From contig CM055098.1 of NCBI GenBank assembly GCA_029204225.1, positions 14,520,533 to 14,584,532 on the forward strand: a DNA stretch of 64,000 nt. The letters run 5' to 3'. The position numbers and the translations under genes were made by a program. The DNA is from Diphasiastrum complanatum. Taxonomy: Eukaryota > Streptophyta > Lycopodiopsida > Lycopodiales > Lycopodiaceae. Below are positions 57,601 to 64,000 of this stretch, piece by piece. Position 1 is the first letter of the stretch, and every line of letters starts with the position of its first letter. Under the pieces are notes generated by a model. The model made no database searches, was not told the DNA's origin, and saw only the letters and a list, made by a program, of their open reading frames with translations.

Positions 57601-60600
57601 ATCATACATGTTATTGGGGCGTTAGTCAATCAAAGGCATAAGGTTTTGAGACTTCCATGCAAGCCCTCCACAAAATGAAACACTCAAACAATCATACTGC
57701 TTCCGGTTCTTGTGAGGATCCTGATGTCTTCAACATTCAAGCATTTGTTGAAAAATCACCTCCATAGAATCCACCTTGGTTGCCACTTCCTCAACTCTCA
57801 GTATCTCGGTGCTAGAACCCTCCAACGGATCCATGTTTACAGTGTTGCAAACTTGTCCACCTGCTTAGAGGTCAAAATTATCGGTACAATTGAGTTTACA
57901 ATCTCAAACCCTTTTTTCCTTGTATTTTGGCCCAAAAGTCAGACCAACTTTGGAAGGCTATAACTTTTCCGCGACTTGGACTTTTCTTGAGCGGTCAATT
58001 TGTAGTAGGTCGCCCTCCAACTGGCTTTCCAATGAACCCTTAATAGTCCAGTTTAGGCTAGAATTGCCTAATCATCAAGCAATTTCTTCTCAGCTGGTTT
58101 TGCACCTATGTATGTGAACCAAATTTTGAAAAAACACCATAGGACTCCGTTTTCTTTGCTGTAAATTGCATACTACAGCCCTTGAGGTCTGCCTAGAAGA
58201 CTCCCAAAATTTGAAGATGATCCAAGAACCGAGCGGAAAGTTACGAAGAAAAAATTCTTCAGCCTGCCAGTGCCCACCAGCCACAAGAAAATTCTCGAAA
58301 TCACTTGGATTTCGCTGTTGGGGTTGGTTCCTGTGACTAATCTACTGTGCCTTGGCAATGGGAACAGTTTGCAACAGATCCCATAGTCATCTGAGCTCTC
58401 AATCAAAAGTTATGAGCAAAAAACTCCCCTTTCTCTCTCTAGAATGTGTTGTTTTTTGCTGTCCCAAGCTTCCAAAACTTGCAAACCTTGGCTCTGATAC
58501 CAGATGTCAGACTCCAAATCTGAAACTTCACTTAAAACCTGGCCTATCCCGTGCACAACAATCAGCAATGTCGATCCTTGTCAATTTCCCTGCATGTACA
58601 AACATCAAAGCACACGAAACATGGTGGAGCTGGCTGCCTTGTCTCCTCCCAACCTTTGCTGCATAGATTATGATCAGGAATGCCTCTCTCTAGGCTCACT
58701 TATGCACAATCCTCAAGCACCCCTTAACTTAATATCCTGTTAGTATGCCTCCAACAGAGGAAGAGGGTATTACTTCATGTGCTTTTACTTTCAATAATTT
58801 TTGAACCCCAAAGGTTGTTGCTATGGACCCTGAGCACATCCACTATGGATTGATCTACTCCCATTAGGCCAGTGTCTATTGGGCTGCTTTTACAGCAACC
58901 ATGGTGTAAGAACCACTAGTTGGAGGGATTGAGAAATAGCTGTGAACATCAGACAGCCAAAGTTGTAAATGTCAAAAATCTTACCACCGTTTCAAGCTTA
59001 TCATAAATCAGAGTAAGAGCATTTGCACCTTTGATTCCTTGCATATGATTTCAAACTCAGCCTGCATTTGCAAGATACAATCATTCGCTATTTAGGAAGT
59101 ATTGTTCTTCAGTGATGTCCTAGAAGAAACAAGTGAAACAGATGATATAGTAGCAGTTATGTTGACTAATAAAGGTAAACATCGTACCTCTGCAGTTCTA
59201 TGAACTGCTGCCATCACCTGTACATCAGATGAATGTTAAGTGCCTTGAGCAATAAATACAACAACAATTAACTACAGCATTTATGGAAAATAAATCCATA
59301 TCGATCAGAAGAAACAAACAAGTATAGCCTACCTTCAAAAAAAGCTTATAAAGCTTCTTCAGGTCCTCAGGCTTGCAATCTGAGAAGTGTGTCTTAAATT
59401 CCTGCAGAGGACCCATACTCATTTTAGACTCATGATTTTGCAGCCCAATAACTAACGTCAAGCACAAGCCACAATTGAAAGTTCTTCACTACTTTTGTGG
59501 GGTATATAAAAAATGGGTGTCCTTTGCGTCACTAAAGGATTGTTTTCCTTGCAACAATAACCTTTGCTCAAATCCATTACTGAGCATCTTCGAAAGATGC
59601 ATAATAACATGCATTCTCTAGTTACTAAAAAGTTTAATGGCTAGTGGATCTTAGAATATGTGAGCAAATTTCATAATCAAGAAAGTAGAGCCAATCACTT
59701 ACTAGATTATCGGACACGACGAGCATGCATGTTATATCTGGATTCGTATTGTTGGAGGATATTGGTTTGGACAGGGACCTCTTTGTGGCGGCATGTTATG
59801 TTCTTCCAGAGTCTTCATCTTTACATGACTATTATGTTTTGACAATTGATAACAAAATTTATCAATTCATTAGATCAATCTCCTGTAGATTAAATGATTA
59901 AATCAACCAGACTATCGAAACATCCAAACTTGAAATGTTCATAATGTGTTTCAAACATGTGGAAATTGTTTTCTTGCTTAGGGTTTACAAAAGATTGAAA
60001 TTTTTTGCCATTAACTATTGTACAATTAAAAAACACCATTCTAGAGAGCATATGACCATGCACAACTAGCAATTGGAAGAGTTTTATGAGAAGCGAGAGA
60101 AAAACAGCGGAATGACCTTGTTGTAAGCCATTAATATACCTACTTGTGCCTGTATTTGGGGCTCTGAAATGTTTTATCATCAAGAAATATATAACTGAAC
60201 AATAATTTGAGGGTGAGAAAAGGCACCAATCAAATTCAGAGAATGTTTCAAATGTATCTGGTTCAAACACGTGTGGTTGCTACAATGCCCTAGACGAAGA
60301 TACATGTTTTGGGTTCTTTTTAAGGTACGTTCTTATTTTTGTGTATGGATGGGAGAAAATTCAAAATAAAAAATTTGAATTATTTGTGTACAAAAAGATT
60401 AATCTGTACTCCAGGTTTAGTAGCAAATACTTCCTGAAAATCTTTTCCAGCACATTTTGCACATTTTAGATCGGAAAAACAAAATTTTGGAGTCTTCACA
60501 ACCAAATATCACTTCTCCTAAAGTTCTCTACAACTTGTAATACATAAATAAGAGACATCAAGAACAGTAGGAAGAAATATTTTGGCTTAATAATGTACAA

Positions 60601-60887
60601 TGGCTCCCAAAACAATACAAATCAATGGTTTTCCTGGACTCTGGAGGACCAGCTTTAACTCTTAACAAAGCTACTACGTAAACAACCAAAGCAAACTTGA
60701 TAACAAAGAATGAGGAGAAGAGAGAGCCGAAGAGAGCAGAGAGGCAAGGGATAAAATGCGAATAGGCAAGCCTGCTTACTTCTTCGGAGCAGGAAGTCAG
60801 CAATGAGTGCGCAGCAACCTTGAATGACTCTATGAGAGTCGCATAACTGCCAGCACCAGCACCAGCTCCAGCGTTAGCCTCGGCCAT
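47535..60887 (-). CDS. NNF1/PMF1-like kinetochore protein gene (8 exons)
   Basis: Eight minus-strand exons with GT...AG introns: 60780-60887, 59333-59401, 59188-59217, 58985-59061, 48543-48625, 48007-48088, 47666-47767, 47535-47579 (stop TGA). Exons 1-3 are phase 0; exons 5 and 6 join across a split Lys codon and the frame stays open to the stop. The predicted product is about 200 aa, the usual size of this family. The N-terminal half (SYATLIESFKVAAHSLL, EFKTHFSDCKPEDLKKLYKL, AEFEIICK) matches the pattern I know from PMF1/NNF1: a helical region with conserved Phe, a Cys and Tyr/Leu, then an acidic helix. The C-terminal half is coiled coil ending in NPFDSVASKLRRLIQRG. NNF1 pairs with MIS12 in the kinetochore. 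Exon 4 has 77 bases where 78 would keep frame, so this copy is frameshifted, or the base is a sequencing error. Identification is from memory of the family pattern. Confidence 0.6.
48626..50323. other. Intron 4, first part: no gene
   Basis: AT-rich intron sequence. It holds a local duplication (see 49381-49560). Minus-strand ORFs at 49348-50020 are AT-rich, Tyr/Cys/Phe-rich translations without domains. Confidence 0.5.
49381..49560. repeat. Direct duplication, about 52 bp, two copies
   Basis: The block at 49381-49432 (TTGTAGAGATGAGAATCAG, then TACAACCA, then ACATTTAC) returns at about 49507-49558 with few changes. Confidence 0.7.
50324..50622 (+). repeat. 5' LTR of the Gypsy fragment
   Basis: TG...CA ends, 299 bp, PBS of initiator tRNA-Met type one base downstream. 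No second copy seen. Confidence 0.75.
50324..51460 (+). mobile_element. Chromovirus-like Gypsy fragment: 5' LTR and integrase
   Basis: 5' LTR 50324-50622 (TGTTACGTCT ... CTTTACA, 299 bp), one base, then PBS TGGTATCAGAGC (50624-50635). Gag, protease, RT and RNase H are deleted. Integrase begins at about 50759: HEYHDVPFATHLG (zinc-binding His), YYWPQMRQDV, then frameshifted core to 51160, then 51213-51440 with NAYHPETDGQIKCVNQVLEEM (third catalytic residue region; the usual Q-T-E reads Q-I-K here) and WEEYLSLVEFAYTDS. It lies in intron 4, on the strand opposite to the host gene. Confidence 0.8.
51591..51622. repeat. (CT)n microsatellite
   Basis: About 16 uninterrupted CT units just before the LINE leader. 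Confidence 0.9.
51718..52740 (+). pseudogene. LINE ORF1 protein
   Basis: The N-terminal part (51718-52093) is Ser/Ala/Pro-rich and disordered, with a stop. 52178-52642 starts MELDALRLEIQQLKRTL, a coiled coil, and goes on to EKLRDFKALNVRF. In a shifted frame the match continues as ATLIIHFTSKEDRTKIL, IFLDEDLTYIQVQERKKIF and ARALGCFAVYRDG. This order (coiled coil, RRM-like domain, C-terminal domain with an E-R-K and a DG end) is that of L1 ORF1 proteins, which bind RNA and form trimers. Confidence 0.65.
52930..54350 (+). pseudogene. LINE ORF2: endonuclease and reverse transcriptase
   Basis: Endonuclease parts: DILLFTKTHETQFRGL, RGSGGVA, then LWLQVLGQSIWLDRDLYLAVCYFPPESS (53151-53240). RT parts: DHVFTLRAIIEEARSMHERVYCCFVDFRKAFDSVPRHLL can be followed at 54105-54225, containing the first RT Asp in FVDFRKAFD, then GVKQGC at 54340, where a Gypsy LTR begins. 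The YxDD box and C-terminus are missing. Several frameshifts. Confidence 0.75.
54366..55071 (-). repeat. 3' LTR of the intronic Gypsy element
   Basis: Limits are set by TGTCAG (54366) matching the truncated copy at 58505, and by CTAACA (55066-55071) next to the polypurine tract. The LTR contains repeated CACTTG/GACATGTGTCACTCAT blocks (about 54697-54780). Confidence 0.8.
54487..56550. repeat. Near-identical 1032-bp tandem duplication
   Basis: Unit 1 is about 54487-55518, unit 2 about 55519-56550; offset 1032 bases. By eye only about three single-base differences were found (for example in CAATACCCC(A/G)TGCC and in AACGTA(C/A)ATGTG). Each unit holds most of the LTR, the polypurine tract and about 0.45 kb of internal 3' sequence. 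The identical ORF pairs seen at this offset are non-coding translations. Confidence 0.9.
57063..57834 (-). pseudogene. Gypsy gag start, RT and RNase H remnants
   Basis: MDPLEGSSTEILRVEEV from ATG 57834 looks like a gag N-terminus and stops after about 34 codons. RT is joined by deletion: LFMDDVLVYS (catalytic box, about 57580-57550), GVIVLAEGIKPNPRKV (57456), then thumb LFGFCARCEELF. RNase H: PFVIVTNASDVIVGTILMQEGRPVAF (57190-57113; catalytic Asp of TDAS replaced by Asn) and KLNPAQK. Inactive. Confidence 0.75.
58491..58502 (-). other. Primer binding site, initiator tRNA-Met type
   Basis: Minus-strand TGGTATCAGAGC, two bases inside the truncated 5' LTR (58505-58728). Confidence 0.85.
58505..58728 (-). 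repeat. Truncated 5' LTR of the intronic Gypsy element
   Basis: Aligns with 54366-54589 with few differences; the outer 480 bp are missing. The sequence changes at 58729 to DNA without a match in the left LTR, some 250 bp before exon 4 of the host gene. Confidence 0.8.
58985..59401 (-). CDS. Exons 2-4 of the NNF1-like gene
   Basis: Exon 2 (59333-59401, 23 codons) follows the acceptor TCCTCTGCAG and ends at GTAGGC. Exon 3 (59188-59217, 10 codons, VMAAVHRTAE) lies between short introns of 115 and 126 bp. Exon 4 (58985-59061) begins AEFEIICK and ends with LIYDKLETV at a GTAAG donor, but the start and end of exon 4 are in different frames: it is one base short of 26 codons. Confidence 0.65.
59690..59850 (+). 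pseudogene. LINE endonuclease fragment in intron 1
   Basis: Shifted plus frames read DEHACYIW and then GLDRDLFVAACYVLPESSS, matching DEQARFLW and WLDRDLYLAVCYFPPESS of the LINE in intron 4 (53133-53240). A second, independent copy of the same LINE family. Confidence 0.65.
60780..60887 (-). CDS. Exon 1 of the NNF1-like gene
   Basis: 36 codons from ATG 60887, beginning MAEANAGAGAGAGS (a Gly/Ala-rich low-complexity start) and ending SCSEE at a GTAAGC donor (60774-60779). Intron 1 is 1378 bp and contains a LINE endonuclease fragment. Confidence 0.7.
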
Positions 60888-61318
60888 AGCTATTGATTGT
60901 GCTACTGTTGTCGCTGCTAAGAATGAAGAATGAATTGCCCAAAAACAGGTCCAAGATAGGAGAGCAAAATATCTACATATGTGTTAACTTCCAGTATGGC
61001 TTAACAGGCCTTGCTGGACAATCGTTGATAAGAGTTATCTCAATTGTGTATGTTTTCAACAAATGACTATGCACCTATACTTCACAACATTCCTTTTAAG
61101 TATTATAAACCAGGTGCTCTTAAACATTAATGATACGTAATAGTTTAAGAATAATATCAATGCATATGACCAAAGAAAACCTTATTCAAACAACCTTACT
61201 CACGTAAATTCAGAGGCAAAGGTGGACAAAGCAGCAATGGAAAGGAAGAGTTACTAGTGAAAAAACTTAACTTCTACAGGGATTGGTCCTTGTGTAGGAC
61301 GAGGAAGAAATAAAAAGG
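60888..61318. other. Upstream region of the NNF1-like gene
   Basis: Presumed promoter and 5' UTR of the minus-strand gene. No clear TATA box or start element could be assigned. A short stretch (about 61079-61115) resembles 63261-63295. Confidence 0.4.
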
Positions 61319-61690
61319 GTGCTTATCATCAATGTGGTGAAGCAGATTCAACTTAGCAATCAATGTGATAAAGGGAAGTCATTTTTACATTTACGCTACT
61401 ATCATAGGAGTTTTGAGGATATCAATGTCAAGCAGTTTTATGTCGAGACCTTACTTTATATATTTGGCTCTATTGATGATTTCTATGATGACATTGTCTT
61501 TAACTCGTACAAAGCTATTGTTTCACAGGTTATAGCAACTATGCATTATTGTAATAATCAAAATACCCTGATCGAATAGGTGACAAAATTAATACATGCA
61601 TTCCAAAAGAATGGCTTTATGAAAGACATTTTATTCAAAATTGTCACCAATATCTCTAAGAGTAAACAATTTCCTCGGCTTAAGTATATT
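61319..61690 (+). pseudogene. Unrecognised ORF remnant
   Basis: An 86-codon ORF (61319-61579) whose frame goes on after one stop for about 35 codons (KLIHAFQKNGFMKDILFKIV). The total of about 120 codons is rich in Ile, Asn, Tyr and Lys. No domain recognised; could be a decayed transposase or chance. Confidence 0.3.
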
Positions 61691-61793
61691 TTACTTGATG
61701 GTGATAGATTATTTTTGGCAGGCAGTTAGGATCCCCTCTTAGGGGTGCTAATTGACCCCTGAGACTCAATGCTAACTGTGAGACGATTGGTGG

Positions 61794-61796
<3 letters not shown>

Positions 61797-61887
<91 letters not shown>
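61797..61887. repeat. Long (CT)n microsatellite
   Basis: About 45 uninterrupted CT units. The Arg-Glu repeat ORF on the minus strand here is only its translation. Confidence 0.95.
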
Positions 61888-61889
<2 letters not shown>

Positions 61890-63294
61890 GGACTCCATTT
61901 GACTACGTAAAGTCCATACTATAAAATTTCCTTTCGACTCCGTCAAATGCACCGAAGTAATTCACTTTCGTATGTATGGAAAACCCATGTAAAAGGTATG
62001 GACTAAATTCAAAATCATATGCTTGGGGGTTCTTGGGAAAAGGTATTAACTTGTACCTCAAGTTTCCTAATTCCACGATTGAGATGCATCAGTTTTTAGG
62101 GCTACTTACTTGTGCTTCTATGAAGAGCAAAAAAAAGTATATAATGCGGGTGGACCAATGATGGACTCCCACCCTTATTCTTTTTCCTTCTCCTCTACTC
62201 TTCCACCTCTCTTTCTGCAATGGTTATGCTCTCTTGAAAAGGATTTAGTGTGGAAAGCAAGTAGGATTCAAAGCTAATGTGGAGCGTTGGATTGTAAGCC
62301 CTCAAATCGATTTTTGAAACACTTTTTGGCAATTTTGTAAGTGTTGAACTGGCTGCTGGCCAGCGACCTACATACTTCATCATTTCTTGTTTTGATCTAT
62401 TGCAAACACAATGCACGTTGTGTTCTTGAAAGCATAACCGTTGTTTAGCTTCTAGTTTGATGTCCGTATTCGTGTTGATGTTGCCACAGTAGTAGATCGT
62501 TGATTGGCAAATTTCTAAATACATATTTTGAGCTAGTTCCACTATGCCTTGCATCGTTGCTTGCTGGAGGAAATCCACACAAAATTTAATGATTTTTTTT
62601 CAGCTGTTGATCGTTGAATTGATAGGATTCTTTCAAATAATGATGCATTCTTTGGCTAGCAGTAGAACGTTGCCTATGTAGGACGTTTTTTTCAATTATG
62701 AGTGTGCATCCTACTATGCATACATTGCATGGGAGCCCATTTTTCGCAATGCTACAACATGATTACACTCTTCTACACACTAAGGCTCTATCTTTGCCTA
62801 ACAAGGAATTGCTAACGACGTTATCTAGAAAGGTATGATTTCTAATCTAACTCAACATTCGCTTTATGTTGGTTGCCTTCAAGTAAGATCATAAGGCTAC
62901 TGCTTAATAATGATCAATGACCACGGATTCTTGATACCAAAACAAGTAGGCTTTTAGCAAATGGATACTTCGCTCTAACAAATTGATGGCAAGCCTTGTA
63001 ATACTTTAATTCTAGAAGGTTTTATGGGCGTAACTTGAGAATCGTGGCTCTTTAATCATAATGCTATTAGGGCGTGTGATGTAACCTAGTAGAAGAAATG
63101 ATCAAGTCGACCTCTCAAGAAGAATCTACTACACGCATTCAGGCATGATTTCATGAAAACCCCAACTACTTAGATGAGATTTCGAATGATGGAATGGATA
63201 CGGGTAAAACTCTATGTTTTCCATGATAGCTTAAGACTCTGTTGATTTGTAAGTAGTATACTTCACAACATTTCTTTAAGTATGATAAACGAGG
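61888..63294. other. No gene recognised
   Basis: A 127-codon minus ORF at 62195-62578 has no familiar domain and no supporting signals. Nothing else is supported before the LTR pair that starts at 63295. Confidence 0.45.
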
Positions 63295-63565
63295 TATAAA
63301 ATCCAACACACATGATACAAACCTAAGCATGCCAAAAGAAGCAAACACAAAGGGAACAGATGGTGGACAAAGCAACCCAACCAAACCTAGATCGAACGGA
63401 TCTAGCCCCCAAGCTATGGATCATTCTCAATGAGGAATGATGAATCACTCTAGCAGCATGTAGCTACCAATCACACAATCAAGCATACACTAGTGAGAGC
63501 CCAATAGGTATACTTATACCCTCGAAGGTCCAAGCACCACTAGTAGTGCACTGTGACACCTCATT
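63295..63565 (-). repeat. Chromovirus-family LTR, interrupted
   Basis: Same family and orientation as 42284-42778, starting at TATAAA 63295 (LTR end) and running through AAGCATGCC, GATGGTGGACAAA and GAGAGCCCAATAGGTATA to CACCTCATT at 63565, where a second LTR copy begins. About 225 bp of its 5' part are absent here. Confidence 0.75.
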
Positions 63566-64000
63566 TGTAATGTCCATAACTGGTCTCGGGTAGCTTGTTT
63601 ACGCTAGGGACCGGTAGACCAACAACCCGTAAGTTAATTGTGACTATAAAGGCATTGGGGCCCTTATGTGTACATGGTCATAATTAATAGTTGTAGGCCT
63701 AAACACTTGATGGTGGATTTGTATGGGTCTATTAGTGAGTCATTGGGGAATTGGATGACATGGCCCAGATAGGCTGTAGAGGTGTCAAGTGAGGTGCCAC
63801 AGTGCACTACTAGTGGTGCATGGGTCTTGGAGGGTATAAGTATACCTATTGGGCTCTCACTAGTGTATCCTTGATTGTAAGGCTGGTAGCAGTATGCTGC
63901 TGGTATGATGCCTCATTCCTTGATTGTGATTGATCCATAGCTTGGGGGCTGTTCGATCTAGGTCTGGTTGGGTTGGTTTGTCCACCATCCGATTCCCTTG
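63566..64000 (+). repeat. Chromovirus-family LTR, plus orientation, runs off the window
   Basis: Starts TGTAATGTCCATAACTGGTC, the plus-strand form of the LTR start TGTCATGCCCATGACTGG, and is collinear with that LTR to the end of the window (GGTTTGTCCACCAT). It sits head to head with the minus-orientation copy, as if it had inserted into it. Confidence 0.8.

Larger units (their letters stand above)
54366..58728 (-). mobile_element. Gypsy element with tandem duplication, inserted in the LINE
   Basis: Minus-strand element. The 3' LTR is at the left (54366-55071, 706 bp, TGTTAG...CTGACA on the minus strand), preceded by polypurine tract GAGTGGGAAGGGA (55072-55084). RNase H and RT lie at 57063-57640, the gag start at 57732-57834, PBS at 58491-58502, and a 5' LTR cut to 224 bp at the right (58505-58728). 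The 3' LTR and adjacent internal DNA are duplicated in tandem (unit 1032 bp). Most of gag, protease and integrase are deleted. Confidence 0.8.

Noticed and set aside
61680-61952. Minus ORF with a long Arg-Glu repeat
   Set aside because: It is only the translation of the (CT)n microsatellite.
62195-62578. 127-codon minus ORF
   Set aside because: No domain, splice or promoter evidence; length is possible by chance.
1-64000. CRISPR arrays, rRNA, tRNA, bacterial operons
   Set aside because: None seen. The short tRNA-like strings are complementary primer binding sites of retrotransposons.

Overview
The window reads as nuclear DNA of a land plant with a large, transposon-packed genome. The evidence is plant-type LTR retrotransposons primed by initiator tRNA-Met, very long Gypsy elements carrying a third ORF, an L1-type LINE, and one multi-exon host gene whose introns are filled with these elements. 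No bacterial-style operon, rRNA, tRNA or CRISPR array is seen. A fern, gymnosperm or other large-genome plant would fit; the sequence alone does not decide this. Nearly all other coding sequence is broken (stops, frameshifts, deletions, nested insertions).

Layout. 1-3105: a degenerate DDE-transposase-like gene (minus) surrounded and interrupted by a short motif, GTACCAAA/TTTGGTAC. 4601-7757: 5' half of a Copia element (LTR, PBS, gag, protease, start of integrase). 10310-12750: two Copia pol remnants joined tail to head (minus), so RNase H occurs twice. 12740-12828: a possible very short LTR plus PBS. 12830-14874: AT-rich DNA with one unrecognised coding remnant. 14875-30336: a Gypsy element (minus) with 3.8-kb LTRs, gag, RT, RNase H, integrase, a second RNase H of the archaeal type placed after integrase, and an extra ORF; protease is missing. 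30337-39947: a second Gypsy family (minus) whose 3' third (ORF3, polypurine tract, 3' LTR) lies in inverted orientation. 40146-40587: a GC-rich element with terminal inverted repeats. 41880-46500: a plus-strand Gypsy split inside RT by a 1494-bp chromovirus derivative with a GAAGT target duplication.

47535-60887 (minus) is the only convincing host gene. Eight exons with good splice sites encode a predicted protein of about 200 aa that resembles the kinetochore protein NNF1/PMF1 (MIS12 complex). Intron 4 is about 10.4 kb and holds a Gypsy fragment, a LINE, and a further Gypsy element carrying a nearly identical 1032-bp tandem duplication. Exon 4 is one base short, which breaks the frame. Past the gene, 60888-63290 holds an unrecognised ORF and a long CT microsatellite. 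The window ends in two head-to-head LTRs of the chromovirus family found at 42284.

The main new observations are the inversion that joins two neighbouring Gypsy elements, the DDE-like family with its motif-rich intron and flanks, the RNase H placed after integrase, the rearranged chromovirus LTRs, and the kinetochore-like gene with a transposon-filled intron.
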